This document shows positions 1-9,016 of a stretch of DNA of 64,000 nt, piece after piece. The stretch is from Pseudomonas sp. FP2309. GTDB lineage: Bacteria; Pseudomonadota; Gammaproteobacteria; Pseudomonadales; Pseudomonadaceae. Under the pieces are notes generated by a model. That model saw only the letters and a program-made list of their open reading frames with translations, was not told where the DNA came from and did not search any database. The number at the start of each line of letters is the position of its first letter. Position 1 is the stretch's first letter. The DNA is taken from contig NZ_CP117439.1 in assembly GCF_030687575.1 (NCBI RefSeq), positions 3,525,501-3,589,500 on the forward strand, in the 5' to 3' direction. Both the position numbers and the translations under genes were made by a program.

Positions 1-1168
1 CGTAGCGCAGGTTGTGCTCGCGCAGTTGCCGGGCCAGGCTCATGACCAGGCGCAGGCCCGTGGCGGCCAGCGGGTGGCCCAGTGCGAGAGAGCCGCCCTG
101 AACATTGAGCCGAGTGCGGTCCAGCTCCAGCTCGTGGGCCACCGCCAACACTTGGGCGGCCTGAGCTTCATTGATCTCAAAGCGGCCGATGTCGTCCAGC
201 GTAAGGCCGCTGCGCTGCAGCAACAGGCGAATCGCTGGTGCCGGGCCAATGCCCATGAACTCGGGAGCCACACCCACCACGGCACTGGCCAGCAGCCGGG
301 CCAGCGGCGGGCGTGTGCAGTCGGACGCACGCCCGACCAGGGCGGCGGCTGCGCCGTCGACCACCGCGCAACTGTTGCCGGCGGTTTGCACGCCGTCGGC
401 ATGCACCGCGCGCAAGCGTGCCAGGGCCGCCAGGTCGGTGGGCCGGGGGTGGCTGTCCTCACTCACGACACCGGCGTGGCGCGCCAGGGTGATACTCCGC
501 GATTGATAGCCCTCCAGCGCGAACACCTGGTTCTCCACCGGCACGATCTCTTCGACCCACGCCCCGGCGCCCTGGGCCTGCAACGCGCGCTGATGACTGT
601 CGCAGGCGTAGCGATCCACCGCCTCGCGGCTCAGACCATAACGCCGCGCGAGGTTATCGGCGGTAGCGATCATGTCCAGGCCAGGTGCCGGGTCATACAG
701 CGCCTCCCAGAGAAAGTCCTTGAATTGCACCTCGCCCCCGAGCCGAAACCCGCCCCGGTGGGTGTAGGCCGCTATCGGGTTGCGTGACATCGATTCAGCC
801 GCCACGCACAAGGCCAATTGCACCTCGCCGCGCAGTTGCTCAGCGGCCTGGCGCAACAGCTCGAAACCGGTGGCGCAGATGCGCTGCACCCCCAGCGCCG
901 GCACCGTTTGCGCCACACCGCTGTACAACCCGATATGCCGTGGCAATAAGTAAGCATCGAAACTGGCCTGGGCCATGGAGCCGGCCAACACGCTGTCCAC
1001 TGCTTGCGCCTGGAGGCCGGCGCGGGCCAGCACCTCACGCCCGACCTTGATCCCAAGATCAATAGGCGACACCTGGGCCAGCGCCCCGCCGAGGTCGATC
1101 CAGGGCGTGCGCACGGCCTCGATAATCGCGGCATCGGCAAACGCCGCGTACTGGCCGGCACCCCTCAC
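1..1168 (-). CDS. aat: thiolase / acetyl-CoA acyltransferase of the ferulate operon (3' end outside window)
   Basis: Read by translating the minus strand from a GTG that overlaps the fcs stop codon (GTGA). About 389 residues are visible before the window edge. The nucleophile region reads QRICATG with Cys98, followed later by FEINEAQAAQ and the signature-2 stretch QGGSLALGHPLAATG, so this is a thiolase-family protein. The Ala-Ala where most thiolases have Gly-Ala/Ser in that last motif is unusual. The final Cys motif would lie beyond the edge. The order ech-vdh-fcs-thiolase matches the ferulate clusters of Pseudomonas HR199 and P. putida, where the gene is called aat. Its role there is doubtful, because the main route is the non-beta-oxidative Ech cleavage. 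A handling role for acetyl-CoA or side-chain intermediates is inference. Confidence 0.85.
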   Translation of the reverse strand, partial: MRGAGQYAAFADAAIIEAVRTPWIDLGGALAQVSPIDLGIKVGREVLARAGLQAQAVDSVLAGSMAQASFDAYLLPRHIGLYSGVAQTVPALGVQRICATGFELLRQAAEQLRGEVQLALCVAAESMSRNPIAAYTHRGGFRLGGEVQFKDFLWEALYDPAPGLDMIATADNLARRYGLSREAVDRYACDSHQRALQAQGAGAWVEEIVPVENQVFALEGYQSRSITLARHAGVVSEDSHPRPTDLAALARLRAVHADGVQTAGNSCAVVDGAAAALVGRASDCTRPPLARLLASAVVGVAPEFMGIGPAPAIRLLLQRSGLTLDDIGRFEINEAQAAQVLAVAHELELDRTRLNVQGGSLALGHPLAATGLRLVMSLARQLREHNLRY

Positions 1169-3048
1169 GGCTTGGGCCCGGCGCGCAGAATAGTAGGGTC
1201 TTCGCCGCGATACAGCGCCTCGACCTTCGCCGCGCGCCATTGCAGCACCGCGCGTTGGTTGATCGAACCTTTATCGGTAATTTCACCCCGGTCGATGGAC
1301 GCCGGTTCGTCGAGGATCGCAATCCATTCCAGGCGACTGGCGTTGCCGGTGGCCTCACGATTGAGCCGTTGCAACCAGTCGCTGAACCATTGGCGCACCG
1401 GCGCGCTGTCCAACACCTCGGCGTCGCTGGCCTCGACGCTCAGGCCCGCCAGGCGGCGGCATTCATAGGCTCTAGGGAACACCAGCGCGCCCAGGCATTC
1501 GCGGTCCGGCGCGGCAATCACCAGGTCCTGCACATACGGCGAGCCCTCCAGCACCGCGCGATTGCGCAATGGTCCGACACTGACAAACACCCCGGAAGAC
1601 AGCTTGAAGTCTTCGGCGATGCGCCCATCGAACATCAACCCCCATTGCGGTTGCTGGGGGTCGGCGAGCTTGATCGCATCACCGGAGCAATAGTAGCCCT
1701 GCTCATCGAACACCTCGGCAGTTTGCTCGGGCGCACGCCAGTACCCCGGCATGATGTGCGGCCCGCGAAACCGCCCCTCAAGCTTGCCGTCCAGCGGCAC
1801 CAGGCGCACTTCGCAACCCGGCGCGGGCAAGCCGATGTAGCCGGCCATCGACAACGGCCCGGTGGTGAAGGTGCACGACGGTGCGGCTTCGGTCATACCC
1901 AGCCCGGCCATCATGCGGATGCGTTCGCCGCAGTGCCTCTCGGCCACGCGGTCGAGGCGGTCCCAGACGCTTTGCGAAAGCCCGGCGGCGGCAAAGAAGA
2001 ACAGCTTCATGCGCGCGAAAAACCGCTCACGCAACTCGCCGTCCTGTTCCAGCGCGTTGACCAGTTCCTCCCAACCTTTGGGCACGGTGAGGTAGGCCGT
2101 GGGCGAAATCTCCTTGAGGTTACGCAGGGTCTGGGCGAAACCCTGGGCCGTGGGCTTGCCTTCGTCCAGGTAAAAGGTGCCGCCGTTGTAGAGCACGATG
2201 CCGACGTTGTGGCTGCCGCCGAACGTGTGGTTCCACGGCAGCCAGTCCACCAGCACGGGCGGCTCCTCGCCGAACACCGGAAACGTCTGCAACAGCATTT
2301 GCTGGTTGGCGCACAGCATGCGCTGGGTGGTGATCACAGCTTTGGGCAGCTTGGTCGAGCCCGAGGTGAAGAGAAATTTGGCGATGCTGTCCGGGCCGGT
2401 GGCATTGAACGCAGCGTCGGCCTCGGTACCGCCGGGGGTTTGCAGCAGGCTGGCAAAGCTGACCTGAGTGCGCCCAGGCACTTCACCACGCACGCAGATC
2501 AGCGGCGTCTCGCCCGGCAATACCGCCTCGATCGCACGCCTGTAGGCCGCTGCATCGCTGACAAACACCAGGCCCGGTTGCAGCAGGTCGCAGACATGCC
2601 GCAACTTGGCGAAATCCTGGGACAGCAACGCGTACGCCGGCGACACCGGGCAGTAGGGAATGCCGGCGTACATGGCGCCGAGGGCCACCTGCAAATGTTC
2701 GATGTCATTGCCCGACAGCAGGGCCAGCGGTTTGTGTGCCGACAGCCCATAGCTCAGCAGGCTTTGGGCAATGGCGCGCACGCTGTCGAGCATTTCACGG
2801 TAGTTGACGCGGCGCCACTCGCCATCGGCCTGGCGGGCGGCGATAAAGGTCTGCTCGGGCCGCACCTGGGCCCAATGCACCAGGCGGTCGAGCAAGCGCA
2901 TGGGCAAGGCGCCCAAGGGTTCCAGCGAGCGCATATGCAGCACGCCCTGTTCTTCTGTGACCTCGACCGGCGCATGGCCGATGGACACCGCGCGGTATCG
3001 CGGCGGGTGCTGCTCGGGCTGGGGTTGCGGTCTGAATTCGGCACTCAC
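1165..3048 (-). CDS. fcs: feruloyl-CoA synthetase
   Basis: ATP-dependent ligase that activates ferulate (and probably other hydroxycinnamates) to the CoA thioester in the cytoplasm. The adenylate-forming signature FTSGSTKLPKAVITTQ and the later GLGMTEAAP motif are visible, and the length of 627 residues fits Pseudomonas Fcs. A GTG at 3048 is preferred over an upstream ATG at 3066 because GGAGG lies a few bases before the GTG, inside the longer reading. It is third in the ech-vdh-fcs-thiolase operon and overlaps the thiolase start by four bases. A perfect 8-bp stem-loop lies just upstream, between vdh and fcs. Identification rests on family motifs plus the diagnostic neighbours. Confidence 0.93.
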   Translation of the reverse strand: MSAEFRPQPQPEQHPPRYRAVSIGHAPVEVTEEQGVLHMRSLEPLGALPMRLLDRLVHWAQVRPEQTFIAARQADGEWRRVNYREMLDSVRAIAQSLLSYGLSAHKPLALLSGNDIEHLQVALGAMYAGIPYCPVSPAYALLSQDFAKLRHVCDLLQPGLVFVSDAAAYRRAIEAVLPGETPLICVRGEVPGRTQVSFASLLQTPGGTEADAAFNATGPDSIAKFLFTSGSTKLPKAVITTQRMLCANQQMLLQTFPVFGEEPPVLVDWLPWNHTFGGSHNVGIVLYNGGTFYLDEGKPTAQGFAQTLRNLKEISPTAYLTVPKGWEELVNALEQDGELRERFFARMKLFFFAAAGLSQSVWDRLDRVAERHCGERIRMMAGLGMTEAAPSCTFTTGPLSMAGYIGLPAPGCEVRLVPLDGKLEGRFRGPHIMPGYWRAPEQTAEVFDEQGYYCSGDAIKLADPQQPQWGLMFDGRIAEDFKLSSGVFVSVGPLRNRAVLEGSPYVQDLVIAAPDRECLGALVFPRAYECRRLAGLSVEASDAEVLDSAPVRQWFSDWLQRLNREATGNASRLEWIAILDEPASIDRGEITDKGSINQRAVLQWRAAKVEALYRGEDPTILRAGPKP

Positions 3049-3063
3049 AAGGATGTCCTCCAT

Positions 3064-3086
3064 CAAGGCGGTTCAACGCCGCCTTG
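3064..3086 (-). other. intercistronic stem-loop before fcs
   Basis: Perfect inverted repeat CAAGGCGG / CCGCCTTG around a 7-base loop, lying between the vdh stop and the fcs ribosome-binding site. There is no T-run, so it is not a terminator. It could stabilise or process the operon mRNA or limit fcs translation; that function is inference. Confidence 0.6.
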
Positions 3087-3110
3087 TGATTGTTATGTCG
3101 CAACGCCTGC

Positions 3111-4559
3111 TCAGATCGGGTAGTGCCGCGGCCCGTTCTGCAAGGTCACCCAGCGCAACTGCGTGAAGTGCTCGATGGCCGCTTTGCCACCGAAACTGCC
3201 GTAGCCGCTGGACTTGACGCCGCCGAAGGGCATTTGCGCCTCGTCGTGCACAGTGGGTCCGTTGATATGGCAAATACCCGATTCCACCCGTTGCGCCAGG
3301 GCCAGCGCGCGCCCGGTATCGCGGCTGAAAATCGCCGCCGACAGGCCGAATTCGGAATCGTTGGCCAGGCGCAGCAAAGCCTCGTCGCCGTCGCCGCGCA
3401 GCAACACCGCCACCGGGCCGAACGACTCTTCGCGGTACAAGCGCATGTGCTCGGTGACGCCATCGATCAGGGTCGGTTGCAGGATGCTGCCGTCCAGTTG
3501 GCCGCCGGCCACCAGCCGCGCGCCTTTGGCCAATGCGTCGTCGATCAGCGCCTTGATGCGCGTACCGGCACTGGCGTCCACCAGCGAACCCAGCACCGAT
3601 TCCGGCGCAGCCGGGTCGCCGGCGCGCAGGGTGGCGACCTTGGCCGCCAGCTTGGCAACAAAGGCATCGGCGACTTTGGCATCGACGATCAGGCGCTCGG
3701 TGGACATGCAGATCTGGCCCTGATTGAAATAGGCACCAAAGGCTGCTGCCGCGACCGCCGCGTCCAAATCCGCGTCGTCGAGCACCAGCAACGGTGCTTT
3801 GCCGCCCAGTTCCAGCAGTGCAGGCTTGAGGTGGCGCGCCGACAGTTCACCGACGATCCGCCCCACATGGGTCGAGCCAGTGAAGTTGACTCGCCGCACC
3901 GCCGGGTTGGCGATCAGCCGCTCGACTATCACGGCGGCATCGGCTGGGGCGTTGCTGATGACATTGACCACGCCATCGCCCAGGCCGGCGTCCTGCAGCA
4001 CCTGGCCGATCAGGCGGTGCACCGCCGGGCTCAGCTCGGAGGCCTTGAGCACCACGGTGTTGCCGCAGGCCAGCGGCATGGCAATAGCGCGAGTGGCGAG
4101 GATCACCGGCGCATTCCACGGCGCGATGCCCAGCACCACGCCGCATGGCTGACGCAGGGCCATGGCGAAACTGCCGGGCACATCGGAAGGAATGACGTCG
4201 CCAGTGATCTGGGTGGTCATCGACGCGGCTTCACGCAGGATATTGGCCGCCAGACGCACGTTAAAGCCATACCAGTTGGCCATGGCGCCGGTCTCGCCAG
4301 CGGCCGCGATAAATTCGGCGCTGCGCGCCTGCAATTGCTCGGCTGCCTTGAGCAACCGGGTGCGACGTTCGTTGGGCGCAAGCGCCGCCCACGCGGGGAA
4401 CGCGGCGTGCGCGGCGGCCACGGCGGCGTCGGCATCTTCAGGGGTGGCGGCGGCAACACGCGAGACCACTTCACCGGTCACCGGGTTGCGACGTTCGAAG
4501 GTACGACCGTCGCGGGCGGGGCACGACTGGCCGCCGATCAACAGGGGCACGTCCAGCAT
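3111..4559 (-). CDS. vdh: vanillin dehydrogenase
   Basis: NAD(P)-dependent aldehyde dehydrogenase, 482 residues, oxidising vanillin to vanillate. The Glu motif LELGGKAPLLVLDDAD and the catalytic-Cys motif NQGQICMSTERL are both intact, and the C-terminus has the usual FGGVKSSGYGSFGG stretch. The ATG at 4559 has a GAGGA ribosome-binding site. It follows ech by about 75 bases in the same operon. Substrate is assigned from context (ech upstream, fcs downstream) and family resemblance; related enzymes also oxidise benzaldehydes. Confidence 0.92.
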   Translation of the reverse strand: MLDVPLLIGGQSCPARDGRTFERRNPVTGEVVSRVAAATPEDADAAVAAAHAAFPAWAALAPNERRTRLLKAAEQLQARSAEFIAAAGETGAMANWYGFNVRLAANILREAASMTTQITGDVIPSDVPGSFAMALRQPCGVVLGIAPWNAPVILATRAIAMPLACGNTVVLKASELSPAVHRLIGQVLQDAGLGDGVVNVISNAPADAAVIVERLIANPAVRRVNFTGSTHVGRIVGELSARHLKPALLELGGKAPLLVLDDADLDAAVAAAAFGAYFNQGQICMSTERLIVDAKVADAFVAKLAAKVATLRAGDPAAPESVLGSLVDASAGTRIKALIDDALAKGARLVAGGQLDGSILQPTLIDGVTEHMRLYREESFGPVAVLLRGDGDEALLRLANDSEFGLSAAIFSRDTGRALALAQRVESGICHINGPTVHDEAQMPFGGVKSSGYGSFGGKAAIEHFTQLRWVTLQNGPRHYPI

Positions 4560-4636
4560 GGTGATTCCTCTTTATTTTCTTTATAGGGAATACGTTCAAG
4601 CAGGGTTACGGCAGTGCGGCCCGAAGGCCGCTGACT

Positions 4637-5467
4637 TCAGCGTTTATACGCCTGCAGGCCAGGCTTGATGCTCTTGTCGTCGAGGAATTGTTTCATGCCC
4701 TGCTCGCGGCCGCCTTCGGTGTCGAGCAAGCGCGACTGATCGAGCTTGGCGTAGAGGTAATCTTCGTTCTGCTCCCAGGTCAGTTCGCGGCAACGTTTGA
4801 AGCCATGCTTGGCCGCACGCAGCACCACCGGGTTTTTCTCCAGCAGGTTACGCGCCAGGTCCACCGTGACTTCGCGCAACTGCGCCAGCGGCACGCTCTC
4901 GTTGACCAGGCCCATCTCGGCAGCTTTCTGCCCGCCGAAGGTCTTGCCGGTCATGATGTAGTACAGCGATTGGCGATGGCCCACGGTGTCGGCCATGGCC
5001 TTGCTGACCAGGTTGCCCGGCGGGATGCCCCAGTTGATTTCCGAGAGGCCGAAGGTCGCCTCATCGGCGCAGATGGCGAGGTCGCATGCCACCAGCGGGC
5101 TGAAACCGCCGCCGAAGCACCAGCCGTTGACCATGGCGATGGTGGGCTTGGTGTACATGCGCAGCAGTTTCCATTGCCATTGCGAGGCTTCGCGACGGAT
5201 TTTTTCCTGGAGAATTTCCGGGCCGGCATCCACTTCGCGAAAGTATTCCTTGAGGTCCATGCCCGCAGTCCAGGCCTCACCGGCACCGGTCAGCACCAGC
5301 ACGCCGGCGTCCGGATCCTGTTCCAGGGTTTCCAGTACGTCGATCATTTCCCGGTTAAGGGTGGGGCTCATGGCGTTGCGTTTTTCCGGACGATTGAGAA
5401 TGACCCAGGCGATGCCTTCCTCGATCTCGACTTTGACGGTGGACCAACGACCTTCGTAATTGCTCAT
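4637..5467 (-). CDS. ech: hydroxycinnamoyl-CoA hydratase-lyase (feruloyl-CoA hydratase/aldolase)
   Basis: Crotonase-fold enzyme of 276 residues that hydrates feruloyl-CoA and then splits it to vanillin and acetyl-CoA. The residues known to matter in the P. fluorescens AN103 enzyme fall at the same numbers here: Ser123 in GGGFSPL, Glu143 in FGLSEINWGIPPG, and Tyr239 near DYLYA. First gene of the leftward ferulate operon. It starts 37 bases downstream of a strong -10/-35 pair that overlaps a palindromic operator, across from the divergent MarR gene. Confidence 0.96.
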   Translation of the reverse strand: MSNYEGRWSTVKVEIEEGIAWVILNRPEKRNAMSPTLNREMIDVLETLEQDPDAGVLVLTGAGEAWTAGMDLKEYFREVDAGPEILQEKIRREASQWQWKLLRMYTKPTIAMVNGWCFGGGFSPLVACDLAICADEATFGLSEINWGIPPGNLVSKAMADTVGHRQSLYYIMTGKTFGGQKAAEMGLVNESVPLAQLREVTVDLARNLLEKNPVVLRAAKHGFKRCRELTWEQNEDYLYAKLDQSRLLDTEGGREQGMKQFLDDKSIKPGLQAYKR

Positions 5468-5503
5468 GGCGGTACGCTCTTGTTCTGGTGTGAAGATGAT
5501 TCG

Positions 5504-5540
5504 AAATTAAACCGCAAATATAGTTATGTCAATTAACTAT
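5504..5540 (-). promoter_or_regulatory. ech operon promoter with palindromic operator
   Basis: On the minus strand TTGACA (5532-5527) and TAATTT (5509-5504) are separated by exactly 17 bases, a good sigma-70 promoter. A perfect inverted repeat ATAGTTA-N7-TAACTAT (5520-5540) is centred on the -35 box. Its placement in the ech/MarR divergent region makes it the likely MarR operator, with feruloyl-CoA or ferulate as probable effector by analogy with other hydroxycinnamate MarR regulators. Confidence 0.75.
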
Positions 5541-5680
5541 TAATCATCGTAACCAATATTTTCACTCATTAAAGAACGGCGATGCCGAAGCGCCGTGAAA
5601 ACCCGGCATAGCCACGGCGCGTTAACCCCGGCAAACTAGATAGCCTTCTTAACCGCTACCTTATGAGGATTGCACTGCCA

Positions 5681-6172
5681 ATGGCCAAGCCTTCTACCCT
5701 CGCCGCCGCCAGCCAGGCCCTGCCCGATAATGACGAGGCACGGCCACCGCTGGATTCAGCCCTGGACGATCTGATCGGTTATGCCATGCGCCGTGCCCAG
5801 CTCAAACTGTTCCAGAACCTGATCGGCCGGCTGTCGGAGCACGACCTGCGCCCCGCCCAGTTCTCGGCCCTGGCGATCATCGAGCAGAACCCGGGGCTGA
5901 TGCAGGCCGACCTGGCTCGCGCCCTGGCCATCGAGCCGCCCCAGGTGGTGCCCTTGCTGAACAAACTGGAAAGCCGTGCGCTCGCGGTGCGTGTGCGCTG
6001 CAAACCGGACAAGCGCTCTTACGGGATCTTCCTGAGCAAGACCGGCGAAACCCTGCTCAAGCAGCTCAAGGACATCGCCGCACAAAGCGACCTCGACGCC
6101 ACGGCAGCTCTGGACGCGCAAGAACGCGCAGAGCTGCTGCGCCTGCTCAAGAAGGTCTATCAGAACGGATGA
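5681..6172 (+). CDS. MarR-family regulator of the ferulate operon
   Basis: Winged-helix repressor of 163 residues. The HTH region reads MQADLARALAIEPPQVVPLLNKLESRALAVRVRCKPDKRS, the typical MarR recognition helix and wing. The ATG at 5681 has a GAGGA sequence upstream; an ATG at 5663 would add six residues but has no ribosome-binding site. It is divergent from ech with a palindrome between them, the layout known for hydroxycinnamate-responsive MarR repressors (FerC/HcaR type). Target and ligand are inferred from position. Confidence 0.85.
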   Translation: MAKPSTLAAASQALPDNDEARPPLDSALDDLIGYAMRRAQLKLFQNLIGRLSEHDLRPAQFSALAIIEQNPGLMQADLARALAIEPPQVVPLLNKLESRALAVRVRCKPDKRSYGIFLSKTGETLLKQLKDIAAQSDLDATAALDAQERAELLRLLKKVYQNG

Positions 6173-6173
6173 C

Positions 6174-7490
6174 TTACCACAGCGCCACGGTGTAGAGCAC
6201 CAGAAAGCGCGTCTGGTTTTCATCGCGAAACGCAGCGCCGCCGGGGAAGTCGTTGCGGTAGATCGACTTGCGCGCCATCAGCCCGACGTTCTTCAGCGGG
6301 CCGCTCTGAATCACGTAGCCCAGTTCCATCTGGAACTCGCGCTCTTTGCGATCCTCGGCGTTGAAGGCGGCCAGCTCGATGTTGTCGCCACGCACGTAAC
6401 GCAGGCGACTTTTGAGGCCCGGCACGCCCGACGCGGCAAAGTCATAGTCGTAGATGGCCTGCCAGGTGCGCTCCTTGGCATTGAGAAAATCCGAACTCAT
6501 GGTCAGCTCGCTCATGCCCATCAGCTCGGTGCCGGAGATATACGGCGTGGCGGTATCGCCGCTCGAATGCATATAACCCAGGCTCACTCGGTGCCCGCCC
6601 AGGCGATAGCCGAACAGCGCCGAAAGGTTGCGGTTATCCACGTTACCGGCCTTGGCGCTGCCGTCCTCACGACTGAAGAAACTGCGCAGGTCACTGGTGA
6701 GCACGCCCTCGCCCAGCGGCAGGTTGTGCAGTAACGCCAGGGTGTCCTGCTGGTAAAGGTCGGCGACCTCGGCATGATAGGCGCGCAGGCTCAGGTCTTT
6801 ATTGACCTGATAATCGCCGCCGACGTAAGCCAGGTGCGAGGTGCTGGCGGTCGCGTTGAAACGTCGGTTGGGCGAGGCGATGGTCATGGGCTGGTAGTCG
6901 GTGGAATCGCGCTTGTTGATGCGGTCGATATAGCCGGTATTGAGGGTCAGCCCGTCGATGTCCTTGGAGCTCAAGGTGGTACCGCGAAAGGTCTGCGGCA
7001 GCAGGCGCGATGGGCTGGCAAAGGCGAATGGCAGGAAGATCGACACGTCCCCGGCCTTCACCGTGGTTTGCGCAAACCGCAGTTTAGCGGTCGGCGCCAG
7101 GCGTGAATATTCGTCGGCGGCACGCTTGTCGCTGGCCGACACCGGCAGCAACTCGGTGCCGCTGCGGTCCGGCGAGGAGTCAAGCTTGACCCCCATCAAG
7201 CCGCGCACATCCAGGCCAAAACCCAGCGGGCCAGGCGTATACCCCGACTCCAGATTGAGGATGAACGCCTGGGCCCATTCCCGTGCAGCGGTTTTGGCGC
7301 CGTCGTCCTTGTAGTCACGATCCAGGTAGTAATTGCGCAACGTCAGGTTGCCATGGCTGTCGTCGATAAACCCCGCCGCCCACAGCGGGGTGGGCAGCAC
7401 GCCGAGCATCAGCAGTGTGCTGATCAGACGTGGTGTGCTTTTCGACACACAGCAGGCCGCCGCGACGGCGCCCGTAGGGAGTTTTGGCAT
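6174..7490 (-). CDS. OprD-family outer-membrane porin
   Basis: 438 residues with an N-terminal signal (hydrophobic LISTLLMLGVLPTPLWA, then AAGFIDDSHGNLTLRNYY), the characteristic start of mature OprD/Occ porins, ending in a C-terminal aromatic (VALW). It probably admits an aromatic acid such as vanillate or ferulate, given its place between the ferulate regulator and the MFS carrier. The start is placed at the ATG before the signal peptide. The messenger leader contains a long AACAACAACAAAAAA tract, a Crc-type motif. It converges with the MarR gene, the stops being two bases apart. Confidence 0.85.
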   Translation of the reverse strand: MPKLPTGAVAAACCVSKSTPRLISTLLMLGVLPTPLWAAGFIDDSHGNLTLRNYYLDRDYKDDGAKTAAREWAQAFILNLESGYTPGPLGFGLDVRGLMGVKLDSSPDRSGTELLPVSASDKRAADEYSRLAPTAKLRFAQTTVKAGDVSIFLPFAFASPSRLLPQTFRGTTLSSKDIDGLTLNTGYIDRINKRDSTDYQPMTIASPNRRFNATASTSHLAYVGGDYQVNKDLSLRAYHAEVADLYQQDTLALLHNLPLGEGVLTSDLRSFFSREDGSAKAGNVDNRNLSALFGYRLGGHRVSLGYMHSSGDTATPYISGTELMGMSELTMSSDFLNAKERTWQAIYDYDFAASGVPGLKSRLRYVRGDNIELAAFNAEDRKEREFQMELGYVIQSGPLKNVGLMARKSIYRNDFPGGAAFRDENQTRFLVLYTVALW

Positions 7491-7502
7491 GTTCGATGTC
7501 CA

Positions 7503-7520
7503 TTTTTTGTTGTTGTTTTT
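7503..7520 (-). promoter_or_regulatory. AAnAAnAA (Hfq/Crc-type) tract ahead of the porin
   Basis: The minus strand reads A5-CAACAAC-A6, containing several overlapping perfect AAnAAnAA matches about 13 bases before the porin start codon. This is the binding motif known for Hfq/Crc catabolite repression in Pseudomonas. Function here is inferred from motif and position. Confidence 0.6.
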
Positions 7521-7772
7521 GGGGGTGACACACACTTGGCCCAATCGGCTTCGCGAACAGAGAATGGAAACGCTCACGACGCTCGTCAACCGCGACTGAC
7601 CGATAATCGAACGTTAATAAGCCTATCTATTTCCACTTTTCCTGCCACTGCCAATCTCAAATAGCCGGCCTAGGCGGCTTGCGGGATGATTTTTGGCGCG
7701 GCCCAGGCGCCCTTCTTTTTATAGTTATATTTGTTATCTTAATTGCCAGCCGCCCAGCAGGCTCGCTACCAC

Positions 7773-7786
7773 AACAAAAACAACAA
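7773..7786 (+). promoter_or_regulatory. AAnAAnAA (Hfq/Crc-type) tract ahead of the MFS gene
   Basis: AACAAAAACAACAA ends just before the GAGG ribosome-binding site of the MFS transporter, giving two perfect AAnAAnAA matches. The position over the translation start region is typical of Crc targets. Confidence 0.6.
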
Positions 7787-7798
7787 TGAGGTTTGCCC

Positions 7799-9016
7799 AT
7801 GAACACTCCCGCGCGTCGTTCGACGTTGACGATCGCTTTGTGCTTTATCGTTGCCCTGATCGAAGGGTTCGATCTACAGGCCGCCGGCACCACTGCCGCA
7901 GGGTTGCGCCAGACGTTTGCCCTCGACCCGAAAATGCTCGGCTGGGTATTCAGCGTCGGGATCATTGGCCTGCTGCCCGGTGCCTTCTTCGGCGGATGGA
8001 TCGCCGACCGCATCGGCCGCAAGAAAATCCTGGTGAGCGCGGTGCTGCTGTTCGGGCTGTTCTCCCTGAGCACGGCATTTGTGAACAGCTATTCGAGCCT
8101 GTTGCTGGTGCGCTTCCTGACCGGCCTGGGCCTGGGCGCCGCGCTGCCGAACCTGATCGCGTTGTGTGCCGAAGCGGTGAGCGAACGCAACCGTGGCACC
8201 GCCATCAGCGTGATGTATTGCGGAGTGCCATTGGGTGGCGCACTGGCTGCGGTGGTGGCGATGTTTTCCAGTGAACACTGGCAGACCACCTTTATCATCG
8301 GCGGTTTGGCACCGCTGCTGGCTGTGCCGTTGATGATCCTGCTGCTGCCCGAATCCACCGCCTTTCGCCAACAGGCCGAAGACACCCCCGGCGCCCGCCC
8401 CTCCACCGGCCAGGCACTGTTCGGCGAAGGCCGCGCACGCACCACACTGGCGTTGTGGCTCAGTTACTTCTTCACCCTGACCGTGATGTACATGCTGCTC
8501 AACTGGCTGCCTTCGCTGTTGCTGGAACAAGGCTTCAGCAAGCCCCAGGCCGGCATGGTGCAGATGCTCTTCAATATCGGCGGTGCCCTCGGTTCGCTGC
8601 TCGGCGGCGTGTTGCTGGACCGTTGCAACGCACTCAAGGTGGTGCTGTTCGTGTATGCCGGCCTGCTGGCAGCGCTGGCGGGCGTGGGCCTGTCGGTGGG
8701 CATAGTGCCCATGGCCATCGCAGGCTTTGCCGCGGGGTTGTTCGTGATGGCCGCGCAATTGGTGCTGTATGCCAGCGCGCCACCGGCCTACCCCACCGCC
8801 GTGCGCGCCACTGGCGTGGGCGCGGCCGTGGCCATCGGCCGACTGGGCTCGGTGGCCGGGCCGCTGGCCGCCGGGCAACTGCTGGCAGCCGGAGCCGGCA
8901 CCGCCGGCGTGCTGCTGGCAACCTCTCCAGGTGTGGTGATCGCCGCACTCACCATCATCAGCGTGATGGTGCGTGCGGCGCCACTGAACCTGCCTAGAAC
9001 TGGTGCAGCCAATTAA
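7799..9016 (+). CDS. MFS transporter, aromatic acid:H+ symporter type (probable hydroxycinnamate uptake)
   Basis: 405 residues with about twelve hydrophobic segments. The loop 2-3 motif GGWIADRIGRKKIL and the TM1 acidic motif LIEGFDLQAAG are both typical of the AAHS family (MhpT/PcaK relatives). The ATG at 7799 has GAGG seven bases upstream; a TTG at 7793 is the only alternative. Substrate is inferred from position inside the ferulate/coniferyl module. Its 3' end overlaps the 3' end of the convergent outer-membrane protein gene by 23 bases. An A-rich Crc-type tract precedes the start. Confidence 0.85.
   Translation: MNTPARRSTLTIALCFIVALIEGFDLQAAGTTAAGLRQTFALDPKMLGWVFSVGIIGLLPGAFFGGWIADRIGRKKILVSAVLLFGLFSLSTAFVNSYSSLLLVRFLTGLGLGAALPNLIALCAEAVSERNRGTAISVMYCGVPLGGALAAVVAMFSSEHWQTTFIIGGLAPLLAVPLMILLLPESTAFRQQAEDTPGARPSTGQALFGEGRARTTLALWLSYFFTLTVMYMLLNWLPSLLLEQGFSKPQAGMVQMLFNIGGALGSLLGGVLLDRCNALKVVLFVYAGLLAALAGVGLSVGIVPMAIAGFAAGLFVMAAQLVLYASAPPAYPTAVRATGVGAAVAIGRLGSVAGPLAAGQLLAAGAGTAGVLLATSPGVVIAALTIISVMVRAAPLNLPRTGAAN

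Noticed and set aside
1240..4586. Long plus-strand open frames opposite fcs and vdh (627 and 498 codons).
   Set aside because: They are antisense shadows of high-GC genes: no ribosome-binding sites and no recognisable domains, while the minus-strand proteins are complete enzymes.
7503..7520. The CAA-rich tracts as simple-sequence (phase-variable) repeats.
   Set aside because: They are short and imperfect, differ between genes, and recur at translation starts, which fits a regulatory motif better than a slippage tract.
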